NCBI GenBank assembly: GCA_034231615.1
Contig: CM067298.1
Location: 25,748,528-25,812,527 of the forward strand
DNA from: Meghimatium bilineatum
Lineage: Eukaryota; Mollusca; Gastropoda; Stylommatophora; Philomycidae
DNA: 64,000 nt
Reading direction: 5' to 3'
The number at the start of each line of letters is the position of its first letter. The first letter of the stretch is position 1. Of the stretch, positions 34,418-45,900 are shown one piece after another. The notes under the pieces are model-generated. The model was not told the origin of the DNA. It searched no databases and saw nothing but the letters and a program-made list of their open reading frames with translations. The position numbers and the translations under genes are program-made.

Positions 34418-34920
34418 ATTTCTATATTCTGAAGACTGAGTATTTCTATTGAGCACATAATTTTCATGAAAGGTCTTAGACCCCCCCCCCTATATTAAAC
34501 ACTCAGGTATCCATTGTTTCTTTACACTGGTCACAATATGATCTAATCCAACGGTTGGGAAATGGTTGACTTTCAATCCACATTGCGTATCAATTTTTTT
34601 TAAGTGGGAGTGGGGGTCAATGAAGGCCACAAACCATACAACAAATACTGTAATGTCACCACATTTATTCGTGTTATATTACTTTCTTGAAATAATGCAA
34701 TGTAATGTCATCACTTATTTGTGATGGCCCAACACATCCGACTTCGGCGCTGTTATAATATTAAATGGGTATCCCAAGCTCATTATTTATACTATATTGG
34801 TGTTGACTTTCACAATGTTCCTTTGAAAGCAACTATTATACATTTTAGCTACAATCTTCATTTGTCTATTTTGAGATCTAGTCATCAATTAACTGAACAC
34901 AAACTCATTTTCTCATTACC
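34418..34920. other. Unassigned sequence
   Basis: A poly-C run near 34480. TGTAATGTCA(C/T)CAC recurs at 34650 and 34702. Nothing else recognised. Confidence 0.35.
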
Positions 34921-34926
34921 TATGTG

Positions 34927-35105
34927 GCGTGTCTTTTACAGAACGTTGTCCTCACTGCCACTCTGTAAGCCTTTGGGTTCTGTGCAAGCTGCTCAGCATC
35001 TTCCAGTATCATGTTCAGAAGGTCTTCGACAGCATGTCCATCGCAGTCTTGCTTTGTCTTGTTCTCTATCCCGTCACTTTTACTCTTATAATTAATCTTT
35101 CTAAA
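34927..35105 (-). mobile_element. LINE (type gamma) C-terminus
   Basis: The minus strand reads AVEDLLNMILEDAEQLAQNP then KAYRVAVRTTFCKRHAT and a stop, the same end as the copy at 8051-8240. Only the last ~60 codons remain. Confidence 0.75.
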
Positions 35106-35990
35106 CCATTGTGTCATTTTACATGTCCATAAATATGTTAGCTTGCGTATTTTGCTACTTTTGAGAAGATATATTTCTTTTATGTTCATGTTTTCCCGGA
35201 CAGCTGCATTGGTTTTTCTATGAATATTTTCTTATCTATTGAGAACTCATTGCTTATGTCTTACGACTATATGTTGCCACTGGAAAAATATTGCCCCTTA
35301 ACAGTTGTAACTTTTCTGTTTGCCCCTTGCCATTGATTTTTCATCAGTGATGTTTTGTGTAGAGTCATTACTAATCTCTTTCTGATCACTGATAAGCAAT
35401 CATTTTGTGTAGTGTTGATGGTTGACCCGATATATATTTATATATATTATATAGATTATATATATTTATATCCCAAAAAAAATTCCCAGAGATTGATCTA
35501 GTCATCTGATTATCATAAGCGCCGCTCCCTGGAAACTAAAAATTCCAAAGACAAATCTATTTCAATACAACTAAATATTTTTTAATATTTTAAAGTCAAT
35601 AATATATTAATGATCACACATAAATGAATGAAAAGTATAAACTAGAACAAGGAAATGTCCATCAGTCTAAACAATTCATTACTTGATTGAGGAAAACTGT
35701 TTTCGGCTACTAGTTTCAACAAGTCTGCTTAGTTTCTGCGAATCGTTGGTTTCTGATCAGTATCAAGATTCTCCCAAGGGAAATGTAAAGTGCACTGTAA
35801 GCCAGTCACACAAATAATGCATGCAAGTGCCATTATGGAGATGGATGCAAGCACCCTGCCGATCTAGTTTCCATCTCGCCGCCCAGTAGTCTGATGGATA
35901 CGTCGAGCATAAACTAATGGAGACTTGTAGAAAGAAAAAAGGTTGTGGACTCCTATATACGGTAATAGGCATCGACCACTTGTACTAGGA
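35106..35990. other. AT-rich spacer
   Basis: TATATA-rich run at 35435-35472. No gene recognised. Confidence 0.4.
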
Positions 35991-35997
35991 CAAACAG

Positions 35998-36480
35998 TTG
36001 ACAACATACATACACAAAATATACAGCTTTTGACACATACAAAAATATAAATCTGTCGACACATACATAGAATATAAAGCTGACGACATAAATAAACAAA
36101 ATATAACGCTGTCGACACATACATAAAATGTAAAGCTGTCCATACATTCATAAAATATAAAACTGTCGACATAAACGAAATATAAAGCTGTCGATACATA
36201 CATAAAATATAAAGTTGTCAATACATAAAGCAAAATATAAAGCTGTTGACACGTACATAAAATATAAAGCTGTCGATACATACATAAAATATAAAGTTGT
36301 CCAAACATACACAAAATATAAAGCTGTCGACCCATACATAGAATATAAACTATAAATATAAAATATTTTTTATTTTTAAAAACTGTATGACACATACTTA
36401 GAATATAAATTGTTTGACATATACTTATAATATAAAGCTGTCGACACAAACAAAGAATATAAAGCTGTCGATACATCTAT
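35998..36480. repeat. 27-30-bp minisatellite, about 17 copies
   Basis: The unit is close to ACATACATAAAATATAAAGC plus TGTCGAC. Copies are diverged from one another, so the array is older than those at 47953 or 55561. The same motif reappears at 39130-39285. Confidence 0.93.
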
Positions 36481-36595
36481 AAAATGTAACTCGGGGACTA
36501 AATCATATTGATAAGGAGGCGTGTCTACACACATGTCCAACTAGGATTAAACAAAGCATACAATCGAGTCCATCGTCAGTTTCAAACTTCTGTGG

Positions 36596-36713
36596 ATTCA
36601 TCGGTCCCATCCTTCAAAAGTGACAATATTTATTTTTTTGTGATTTTTATTGGTTGTCAAGACTAAGTATACACAGTGACCAACATCCACTTTTAAGGAT
36701 GTACCGATGAATG
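36596..36713. repeat. 118-bp imperfect hairpin element
   Basis: The left arm ATTCATCGGTCCCATCCTTC then AAAAGTG (36596-36622) pairs with the right arm CACTTTTAAGGATGTACCGA then TGAAT (36688-36713). The loop contains GTGATTTTTATTGGTTGTCA, related to the hairpins at 9889 and 37851. Confidence 0.75.
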
Positions 36714-37220
36714 AACAGGATTATACAATTGACGAAGGACTCGGTATGACAATCAAAGAATTTTGACAAATAAGCGACCTCCTACAGAGTGTTACCGTTA
36801 CCAGGAAAGTATAGACTACATCAAAGTACTAAGTATAGTCATTTTATTTACCCACACACACCAAACACACAAACACACACATATATATATATATATATAT
36901 ATCAGTGAATATACATACATTACATATATCTATCTATATGTGTATGTGCCTGCCTGTTTATATATAAATAGACACACACAGTGGAATCCTTATATAACTC
37001 ATACGTTTATAAAAAATATTACATATTCAACAAAACTTTTCAAAATTCATGATTGTATTTATTGTTTATACTAAAGCATCTGAACATGGTAAAATTCTGT
37101 TATATAGATATTTCGTTGGTCAGGACCAAGTTGTTACAATGGGACTGCATGCATATTTGTTTGTGTATTTGTTTGGTTGGTCCCTATGAATAACGAACAA
37201 TTAAACAAAACATATATTTA
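36714..37220. other. AT-rich spacer with (CA)n/(AT)n
   Basis: CACACA then alternating AT at about 36852-36902. No gene recognised. Confidence 0.4.
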
Positions 37221-37224
37221 CTAT

Positions 37225-37425
37225 TCACGACGCAGCTGTCGACCCAGCACTTTTTTTGGTAGCATATAGTGATTGTCTAGGCAATGCACATACGTTCAAC
37301 AGTTTGCTATTACTTTCTGAACAGACAGGATGCACAATTTCTCGTGGTGGAATTTGAACCCAGTACCTTGGCTGTCACAGACGCGCTGTGCACCTGGCCG
37401 TCACAGAGCCAGACAATACTATTAC
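37225..37425 (-). mobile_element. SINE-1 copy
   Basis: In minus orientation: GCACAGCGCGTCTGTGACAG, then GTACTGGGTTCAAATTCC (a good B box), the core AGAAAGTAATAGCAAACTGT, then TTGCCTAGACAATCACTATA and a GCTGGGTCGACAGCTGCGTC tail. It is the second-best preserved copy after 49800. Confidence 0.75.
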
Positions 37426-37576
37426 GAGCAATAGTGCATCCACTGTTTACAATTGTGAGTTGTCTACAGAGTTGTTTCATACCCAGAAGACTTGAACTAT
37501 CAGCAGTGTGGCATTCTTTACAAGCGTTATATTCAGATGGTGTCTTCTTATTCTCGTTCACAGCCAGTTGCATGGT

Positions 37577-37742
37577 AACATAGTTGCCGATGCGCCTCCT
37601 GGCCTGGTATCTCCGACTTTAGCACATGTACTTGCTTGGGCAGGACTATGTAAAGAATGGTACCATAGTGCCGGTGCGCCTCCTGGGGTATCTCCGACTT
37701 TAGCACATGTACTTGCTTGGGCAAGACTATGTAAGGAATGGC
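37577..37742. repeat. 81-bp unit, 2 copies
   Basis: TATCTCCGACTTTAGCACAT and ACTTGCTTGGGCA are repeated 81 bp apart with few differences. Confidence 0.9.
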
Positions 37743-37850
37743 CTGACGAGTTTTAGTTTGTCTCTGTAGGCTAGACTAAGCCATGACCTACTTTATATGC
37801 GTATGTGCCCAAACCAATTTTAAGTTACTGTGAAGGCCAATCTGATCATT

Positions 37851-37920
37851 GTTATGGTTTTCATTGACTGGCGAAAGTATAAATTGAAAAGCGTAAATAA
37901 ATGACCAATGAAATCATGAC
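37851..37920. repeat. 70-bp imperfect hairpin
   Basis: GGTTTTCATTGACTGG (37855-37871) faces GACCAATGAAATCATGAC (37903-37920). The right-arm text recurs at 38164 as GACCAAAGAAATCACGAC. Confidence 0.55.
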
Positions 37921-38270
37921 GATAGTCGTAGTGGTCTAAGGTAGTAACGCTGCACAAATGCCCGCGAATAACGTAGGTCATGACTAGGCCCCATCTCCGC
38001 GACAAGAATCTGGCCTCGATGATATTCTATGACAGGCCCCCAGCATATTAGACCTGCGCACAGAAAAAGCACACATGGCATGAAAGGTTCATTTTGATTT
38101 TTTATGTGCATCTCGTTGGTTGGCCTTGGCTTTTTTGACATGCGATTCCAAGTATATAAATATTGACCAAAGAAATCACGACAATAATTAAAAAAACGTA
38201 ACGAATAAAGTCCTAATTATTTCTGGACAGATGTCTTCTTTTTGCAGACAGTCTCGGGTATTCAGAGGAA

Positions 38271-38529
38271 TAGCGCAGTGGTTAGCGTACTGGCTTCGCA
38301 TATGCGTGATCATGGGTTCATTCCCCAGTTGATGCGGAAATGTTTTTCAGATCGCAACGGCTCCCGGGTCGACCCAGCCTTAAATGGGTACAGGATTAAT
38401 CCGGGTAGTAAAGACTGCGAGGGAGAGTAGATGGCTACCGCTCTCACTTGCATAACCTCTGAAATGTGAGATCGCTAACATCTCGCACCCCTACGGCATT
38501 AATAAATGCTATGGGTTACTTTACTTTAC
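38271..38529 (+). mobile_element. SINE-2 copy with perfect 12-bp target duplication
   Basis: Flanked by TATTCAGAGGAA at 38259-38270 and 38530-38541. The head has TAGCGCAGTGGTTAGCGTAC (A-box region) and GGGTTCATTCCCC (B box). The body has CCCAGCCTTAAATGGGTACA and GATTAATCCGGGTAGTAAAG. The tail is CTATGGGTTACTTTACTTTA. Same family as 16003-16289. Confidence 0.93.
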
Positions 38530-38599
38530 TATTCAGAGGAAATAATAATGTCCTTATAAAGATGAAGTCCAGTGCAGTTTCCACGAGTGGAAAACTTCA

Positions 38600-39050
38600 C
38601 TATCAATCAATCAATAAACCCATAACCCTTCAGGGTCGTAGGGGTACCACATTGGATGCTTCAGCACACAGAGTCCTCCTGCGAATTCTATCCTCAGCGA
38701 TGCGGATGAGTGTGGAATATCTTGCCCTGTCCATTCCTTGATGTTGTCTGTCCATGTCTTTATTTGTCCTCCTCTGCTTCTTCCACCCTCGACAGTTCCC
38801 TGCAGTATTGTTTTTGACAAGGAATCGTGCCTGCATACATGTCCGAACCATGCTATTTTTCGTCGTTTCACTATTGAAAGCAATGGCTCCTGGGCACCTG
38901 CACACATCTCTTTACTTTATTTCTTACGTACACATTGGTCTTATGTTCCCTATAGGAAATTCGTAGAATTCTTCTGTAGCATTTATACTCGAAAGCCTGT
39001 AATCTTCTCTCCATTTCCGCAGTGAGTATATATTCACTATATTGGCACGT
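38600..39050 (-). mobile_element. LINE C-terminal fragment
   Basis: The minus strand reads EMERRLQAFEYKCYRRILRI then SYREHKTNVYVRNKV. In another frame come KRRKIAWFGHVCRHDSLSKT, ILQGTVEGGRSRGGQ and KTWTDNIKEWTGQDI. One or two frame breaks. Standard C-terminal order of an RTE/Proto2-like LINE; 5'-truncated. Confidence 0.85.
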
Positions 39051-39129
39051 CATAAACTAAGGGATTGCTGTTGTATGGTAGCTGGTCTAGTGGGGCACTA
39101 GAACCCTTCAGACCTTCCACACGCGACGG

Positions 39130-39285
39130 CACACATTTACAGTTTATGAAGCTGTTTACACACATACAACACATAGTTAACAACACATACACGGGATATA
39201 AAGTTGTTTGCACACAAATAAGATATAAAGCTGGCGACACGCGTAAACACACAACACATAACAAAACTGTAGGAATATAAAACAC
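39130..39285. repeat. Degenerate cousin of the 35998-36480 minisatellite
   Basis: GATATAAAGTTGTTTGCACA then AGATATAAAGCTGGCGACAC keep the ATATAAAGCTGTCGACAC motif of the larger array 3 kb away. Confidence 0.6.
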
Positions 39286-39289
39286 TCGG

Positions 39290-39990
39290 GCACATATGTG
39301 CAGCGGTAACAGAGACGTACACGATCAAAGTCTCAGCAATAGCGTGCAATGTATATTCTAATATAATTCATGTATACGTATGTATGTACACAGCTGTTTC
39401 AACAGTCACTGGTAATGCTTGATGTCATTTGCCTCAACATGGGAAATTATGAGAGATAAAAGTTAATACAAGCTAGTTTTAGTATGCAACAAAAAATCAA
39501 TAATTCAACAAGGAACATTATACTCTTATTATTGACTTGGCCTACTCAGTTCTAGGAGAACATCAACATACAAATAATAAGGAAAGAATGATGAAAAGTG
39601 ATGCAATAATGTAAGAGTTTGTATATTGTTAAATTGCCTCTTTGGCAGAATGGCTGTTAACTTGGCAGTGGTTCAATCGTTTATCTCTTTTTTTTCCCTC
39701 TTTGTTCGCTTTAGACTTCCATATAAATGATTATGACAAAGGCAACACTGAACCCCAGGCTCTGCGGATTGCTAAGAAAATTGGAAGTGGAGCGTCTGCC
39801 GTATAGAAGACTTTTCCACAGAATTAAATAAGAATTCGTTGCGGTTTTTTTAATACTATTGTCGTGTTTCCGTTGGCCACTATTTATATCACAAAGCTAC
39901 AAAATCCCTCCCTGCAACTCCCTAGCAGGAAACATGCAGTATTTGACAGTTGACTATATACTTGGAGTCATCAACCATCGTCTCAAGAAA
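39290..39990. other. Unassigned sequence
   Basis: AT-rich; a poly-T run near 39690. Nothing recognised. Confidence 0.35.
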
Positions 39991-39994
39991 TTGA

Positions 39995-40205
39995 ATTGAT
40001 TCTAAAATTCCTTCAACGCTATTTTGCAGATGTACTTATTTCTCAGTTTTGGTCTATCGTCCAACCGATGAGAGTACATTTTCGAGAATGTCCTTGGGAA
40101 TGTGATGTTCAACATTTTTTTTCCGATGACCAATCCATCTTAAACGTCTATTTCTTAGATCTGAGTGGAGGGATAGTATCTTAGCGCACTGCAAGATTTC
40201 CATCT
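39995..40205 (-). mobile_element. LINE C-terminal scrap
   Basis: The minus strand reads CAKILSLHSDLRNRRLRWIG then HRKKNVEHHIPKDIL, matching the LRWLGHxxRMxxxRxPK segment of type delta LINEs (compare IRWAGHLVRMPDHRLPK at 51600). Confidence 0.65.
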
Positions 40206-40400
40206 TTGATTTGAATGTCTTGACAAAATCGCATCTTTTATTGGAGATGCGTTTAGTCACGCACGGAAAAACCAGTTTACTCGAGTCGCAAGGCGATTCT
40301 GTGCCGTTAGAACGGATTGGTTCAATCCTCGTTAGTCTCAAGAAATTTTAACTTATTCTCTTGCTTCCTACTTGAATTGACTTGTATAAGCAATTATTTG
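40206..40400 (+). repeat. 195-bp direct duplicate, copy a
   Basis: GACAAAATCGCATCTTTTAT ... TTGCTTCCTACTTGAATTGA repeats at 40574-40768 with about 10-15% difference. It includes GGTTCAATCC, which resembles a B box, so it may be a tRNA-like SINE. Confidence 0.7.
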
Positions 40401-40573
40401 AGGCAATGTTGTACTGTCTGTATGTTATTTATGTTTACAAGAAGATCTATTGGCCCTTGTAGTACGAATACGGATGTTATATGTTACTGAGGATACTTCA
40501 ATACTTGCACGGGATGTTTGTTGTTGTTATAATAGTCCTTGTCTCGATTGGTCCGTTCCCAGTGACTTGAGTA

Positions 40574-40768
40574 CACAGTTTAAATGTCTTGATAAAATCG
40601 CATATTTTATTGGAGATGCGGTTTGTCAAGTACGGAAAACCCCGTTTACTCGAGTTGCAAGGAGATTCGGCGCCGTTAGAACGGACTGCATCAATGCCCG
40701 TTAGTCACAATAATTTTTTTAATTTATCCTCTTGCTTCCTACTTGAATTTACTTGTTCATGCAAATAT
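40574..40768 (+). repeat. 195-bp direct duplicate, copy b
   Basis: Second copy; GATAAAATCGCATATTTTAT ... TTGCTTCCTACTTGAATTTA. The B-box-like segment is changed here (ACTGCATCAATGCCCG). Confidence 0.7.
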
Positions 40769-40907
40769 TTGAGCTAGTAACCTTGTCTTGTCATCCGATG
40801 AATACATTAAGGAGAGATCTATGGACGTGCCCAGTTTGCAGTGATATGATCCGACGACTAACTAGCTTCATAAATAACTCTATCTTGAAAAGATTACCCC
40901 TTCAAAT

Positions 40908-41247
40908 CTTTAGTGTCCTAACTCAACTTTCACAGCAGGTCACGGTGTTTAGATGACTTTAGTGTCCTAACTCAACTTTCACAGCAGGTCACGGTGTTTA
41001 GATGACTTTAGTGTCCTAACTCAACTTTCACAGCAGGTCACGGTGTTTAGATGACTTTAGTGTCCTAACTCAACTTTCACAGCAGGTACGGTGTTTAGAT
41101 GACTTTAGTGTCCTAACTCAACTTTCACAGCAGGTACGGTGTTTAGATGGCTTTAGTGTCCTAACTCAACTTTCACATCAGGTCACGGTGTTTAGATGAC
41201 TTTAGTATCCTAACTCAACTTTCACAGCAGGTCACGGTTTTTAGATG
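40908..41247. repeat. 49-bp minisatellite, 7 copies
   Basis: The unit starts TGACTTTAGTGTCCTAACTC; two copies lack one base of GGTCACGG. Confidence 0.95.
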
Positions 41248-41535
41248 TATTTAAAAATTAGATCTTTGGATGAGTCAAACATTGTTTCATATTAACCTTT
41301 TATTGTGTATATATTTACATTTGTTTATTTATTAATCATCGTAATCCGACAGGAGTATTTTTTTTTTGCCGTAAGATTGATTTTACTCGTGTTATCATTT
41401 TGCTACAAGAGCATATTGGTGTTTCTACGTATATGTGGCTTTCTTTCAGTTTTAACGCAACCATCCTCTCCTTTTACTTGTTATTTTTAATCTGACTAAT
41501 GTCATGCAAATTAAACTCTCACCTTCAGTGTATAC

Positions 41536-41576
<41 letters not shown>

Positions 41577-42720
41577 GAAGAGGAAGAAATAAGCACACAA
41601 AAACACCATCCATATTACACGGACACTCCAATTGGCACATTTCAGTGATCAATATTTTACTAGGTTGCACCCATCTCTTCTCCGAAACTTAAATAACAAC
41701 TGTCCTCACCCACTATTTTAACAAATATTTTGTAAGAAAGTTAAAGCATATGACACTTTATGAAATATATACGTGATAATGTTACTGGCAACTATTTAAA
41801 AAAAAATATCAGTTTACATATTAGAGCGGCAGATACTAGACGGCTGATGAGGAAATGAAACATGCAATACAGTACTCATTTCAGAATCATATAACATGGT
41901 CAACACTTCGACGAAATCAAACAACATGATCAAGATGATAAAGATAGAACCCCGAGGGGGGTAGAAATGTGTCACTCTAGTTCTCTATGTCAAGCAGTGG
42001 GAGTTCTACTTTCAAAACCAGATTAATGTTTTTCTGACAGTCCTTTTTGGTGGTGAATTTCTACAGAAATGTTGCAAGTCACAGATGACGTTTCCTCAAA
42101 GTCGCTGTAAGGTGCTCTCCACGAGCTGGATTTGTGTTACTCTTGAGAAAAGCCTTGTGGGCAAAACAGTTCAACCTGTTCACCAGATGTTTGTCTTATT
42201 TATAAAGCTAAATTGTAACAATTTCTATTTTATACTTTCCTTTCATTTATCACACGGTAGACAGTTTTCCTACAGTAATTATTTCATATTCACTACTTAG
42301 GGGACATTGCTGTCTTATTTGCAATCTTCAAGTATGTCACAGTTAAAAGGGCTGATTCATTCCCAGCAGTCTATGTATGGGTCTTCATCACATTGGAGAT
42401 CATGGACTGTGGTACTTACCTAAATCCCAACCTTCTTAGACACAGCCTATGACTTCTATGACAGAAGTCGGTGTTACCATTGTTTGCTCCCCTTTCGGAC
42501 TTAGAAACACGCAGGCGTTTACAGAACATAGTTAACACTTCATATCTTCAACATCAAAATAGTACTTATTTCAAATCAAAAAACGTACTTGGTACTTACT
42601 TCAGGACCAAATCAAATAACGTACTCGGTACTTCCTTCAGGATCAAATAAAATAGTCATTTACGGGAAGGGGGCACCGGTGCTGACTCTACCTGTACTTA
42701 TTTCAGATTCAAATAAAATA
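41248..42720. other. Unassigned sequence with (ATA)n
   Basis: (ATA)n microsatellite at 41539-41573. AATCAAATAA(C/A)GTACT-like text recurs loosely at 42560-42730. GGTAAGTACC on the minus strand near 42410 is not supported by any coding text. No gene recognised. Confidence 0.4.
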
Positions 42721-42733
42721 ATCAGTACTTATT

Positions 42734-43120
42734 TTTATCATCATCATGTGCCGTCTCCGCAACGAAGGTTGGCTGCAACGGATCTCCAACATTCCCTGTC
42801 TCTTGTCTTGGTGGTGCACTCTGCTAGACTATAACCTGTCCATCGTGTGATGTTACTCTCCCCCTTGTATCTCTGCCTACCTCTTGCTCGCTTCCCTTGG
42901 ACTTTACCCTGAAGTAAGGTCTTCAATAAGGTGTCATGCCTTTTAATGTGTGCACAATATTTTATTTGCCTGAAATTTTTTTTCTCTTTGTATTTCTCTT
43001 TCTTCATATTAAGTGTTTTAGCACCTCTTTATTTGTTTTTCTTCTCTTTCCATAATATTCTTCCTATTCTCCTATATGCCACATATCAAAGGCATCACTG
43101 CTGTCGTCTAATTGTTTATT
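42734..43120 (-). mobile_element. LINE (type alpha) 3' end
   Basis: The minus strand reads IKRHDTLLKTLLQGKVQGKR, RGRQRYKGESNITRWTGYSL and AECTTKTRDRECWRSVAANL, then RCGDGT and a stop. An ATGATGATGA tail follows. This copy defines the family's natural C-terminus. The upstream KYKEKKN stretch shows frame damage. Same family as 58605-59555 and 63285-63660. Confidence 0.9.
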
Positions 43121-43680
43121 TAGTGTTTTGACTTATTTTAGAGTCAAATAAAATAGTCAGTACTCAATTGAAAATGACAACATATGAAATGATAATTTCA
43201 CAATAAAGAATTTCAAATGTTTTAACAAATTATTTGTTTCAGAGATTCTTGGAGATTATCACTTGAAGATACGGAGTTACGTGCTATGACTGGTACTTCC
43301 CTCAGGCGGCGTGCGCGTTCCTTGAAATGGACGGAATAAATATGTTTAAACCCAAGCATAACCAAGTCTACGACATTTCACTTTTTTTTAGAACTTCGCA
43401 GACTAAAAATGGCAGATCTACGTACTTTACACAAACTCTCAAAACTAATATTGGTTAATAGTTATCCACATTCATATCTGTCGACCTATATGGTGTCTTG
43501 CCACTATAATCCACAGAATTGAAGTTGATTGTACATAGGGTCTTCACAGCGGACCTATCCAATTCCAGCACCTTTTGCTATTACGGTTTACATATCACTC
43601 TAATTGTTTCGGTAATTATGTTATTCGCTAACTGCGATCACTCAAAATATTCTACATTTTTTCTTTACATGAAATTTTAT
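43121..43680. other. Unassigned AT-rich sequence
   Basis: Nothing recognised. Confidence 0.35.
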
Positions 43681-43684
43681 ATAT

Positions 43685-43990
43685 TATAGTGATACATTGG
43701 ATGCCATTTCATTGTGGAATACCAGTAAATGAGAAAGGATGTCAACAAAGAAGGGCACTACCGACGACAAACCAGATGTATCAAACACTTACCATCTGAA
43801 AAAAATCAAATGATCAAATCAATCAGAAGGCCACAAACACCAACACAAGATGACTAGCAACTTATAACATCAAAACAGATTTAAATGCTAAGCCTCATAA
43901 CAAGACATAACCGACTCCGCAGTAACATATATACACAATTTAAGATTAGCAACACATTTATGTGTACACGTAGACAAGTACGATAGACTG
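43685..43990 (+). mobile_element. LINE (type epsilon) RNase H fragment
   Basis: VIHWMPFHCGIPVNEKG is the end of RNase H (HxxIPxNExAD pattern). Later LITRHNRLRSNIYTQFKI is the RxGHxRLRxHMxxKFKI segment. Frame breaks between. Confidence 0.7.
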
Positions 43991-44100
43991 TATAACATAT
44001 ACTTCCAAAATGTTCTGAGTATGGGATAGTCAAACAAGTACCACATACTGCGTAACATATACTTCCAAAATGTTCTGAGTATGGGATATTGAAACAAACA
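43974..44100. repeat. 60-bp unit, 2 copies
   Basis: AACATATACTTCCAAAATGT TCTGAGTATGGGATA repeated 60 bp apart, with TACCACATACTG/TACGATAGACTG leading each. Confidence 0.85.
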
Positions 44101-44377
44101 TACTGACTCATAAAAACAACACTAGAATCAAATCTCGGTGGAACCCTGTATCATCTACAACAGACGGTGAAGCTTGCTGGGGAGAAAAAAAGTACAGAAA
44201 TAGGCATAATTTAACCCAACGAAAGAAGTTGTCAGTTTTAGTGCAGGTTATCATAAGCGCATACAGGACAAGCCCATTGGTGCTCCTTCTTTTCTTCTGC
44301 GTTGGGTAACCCGATTCCCGTCTCACTAAATCCCTCAGTATATTGCAATGGTGGGCAAAATACCATGGTCCTCCGAG

Positions 44378-44764
44378 CAATTTGTTTCTGGCTTGCCAGG
44401 CTGATCTAAAAGTATTATATGTGCCGGGTCCAAAGTTCAGACAATTTGTTTCTGGCCTTTCAGGCTGGTTTACAATTATTATATGTGCTGGGTCCAGAGT
44501 TCAGACAATTTGTTTCTGGCCTGCCAGGCTATTCTAAAAGTATTATATGTGCTGGGCCCAGAGTTCAGACAATTTGTTTCTGGCCTACCAGGCTGATCTA
44601 AATGTATTATATGTGCTGGGCCCAGAGTTCAGACAATTTGTTTCTGGCCTACCAGGCTGATCTAAATGTATTATATGTGCTGAGTCCAGAGTTCAGACAA
44701 TTTTTTTCTGGCCTACCAGGCTGATCTAAAAGTATTATGTGTGCTGGGTCCAGAGTTCAGACAA
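44378..44764. repeat. 64-bp minisatellite, 6 copies
   Basis: The unit starts CAATTTGTTTCTGGCCTGCC and includes ATATGTGCTGGGTCCAGAGT. Confidence 0.95.
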
Positions 44765-44924
44765 AACACTACTTGGAAACCGAGCACATTTTTTTTAAAA
44801 ATATGATAACTAATTTCTGCGCAAATACCACACGAAAAGAGGCTTTATCCAGTCCACCGACCCAAATAGGTTTCCCATTACTGGTATAGTGGCTCATCGT
44901 TCCCACTGGCATAGTATGGTATAG

Positions 44925-45060
44925 TATAAGAAGACAAAGAGAGAAGTTTATGGATGAATTACCAATGTGGCACAAAAACAAAACACCAACTGAACGTAAT
45001 AACAACACAAGAGACAGAGTTGTGGTGAAGCATGGTCGCCTACGCCACTAAGCATGGGAC
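44925..45060 (+). mobile_element. LINE 3' end scrap
   Basis: RRQREKFMDELPMWHKNKTP then NTRDRVVVKHGRLRH, matching the final RRQREKxMD ... TRDRxxWxxMVAxVxxHGT segment of RTE-like LINEs. A TGATTGATTGATAG run follows. Confidence 0.6.
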
Positions 45061-45770
45061 TTGATTGATTGATAGTGGTTTACAGTTCCCTGAGCGGCTC
45101 ACAGTTCCAGTTCAGTCTTCAGAGCGATCATGAATATTACGTGAAATAATTATGCCTAGCACTCTGTCCTTTGTCAACAACCAGACTCGTTATACATATC
45201 AAATACATTTTTATTCGATTTAGAAATGATAACCAAATGAGTACGTTCATCCCATCTGGTATCACTAATTTTTACCATGTCGGTGAATTTATTCCGTAAA
45301 AACGTTTCTTCTCTATTATGATGTGTACCTTTTTCTTGGTTCTCTCCACCGTAACCATGTGTAGATAAGTGAACTAGTTAATAAGTATGTTGTGCTTTTA
45401 CTTTAAAATAAAGCTGGCAAATATAATACATTAGTCCACCATATACTATTTATATATATGCATTATTAGAGTCCGTATTCATTAAAAGGAATAATCTCTA
45501 TGTCTAAAATATATATGCATTGACTGTATCGATACTATCCACTTCGCGCACCCTTCAGGCAATGAGTACGTATCCCACCCAGACAGTAGTTTTATATCAG
45601 GAATCGTTCATTTCTTTTGAGACTATTAATCGGTTGATTCTAATGTTTTCTTTCATAATGGCACTCTCAAGTACTGCGACTTATCATTGAAGCGGTATTC
45701 ATTCAAAGAGGCCATAATTTTGAGACATGAATCGTTGTATTTAGTCTGTATTCATATAACTGATTCACTC
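45061..45770. other. Unassigned sequence
   Basis: Nothing recognised. Confidence 0.35.
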
Positions 45771-45774
45771 TCTC

Positions 45775-45900
45775 AGTGAGAGTAGCTCTCTGCTCCCAAT
45801 AGTCTTGAGCCCTGGCACTACTTCTGTTTAAAAATTGCCTCTGTGTAGATGTTAAATAAGCTCGGTGACAAAATACATCCTAGTCTTACTCCTCTTTTTT
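45775..45900 (-). mobile_element. LINE RT core scrap
   Basis: The minus strand reads KRGVRLGCILSPSLFNIYTE AIF, the RT motif B region (RxGVRQGCxLSPxLFNxYxE). Q is replaced by L at the usual RQG. The rest is unreadable. Confidence 0.65.

Noticed and set aside
35864-36476. Minus-strand frames rich in YILCMYRQ repeats, up to 163 codons
   Set aside because: Translation of the 27-30-bp AT-rich minisatellite in several frames.
42405-42490. Minus-strand exon ending at GGTAAGTACC
   Set aside because: The preceding text has stops or no conserved peptide in every frame and no acceptor of quality.
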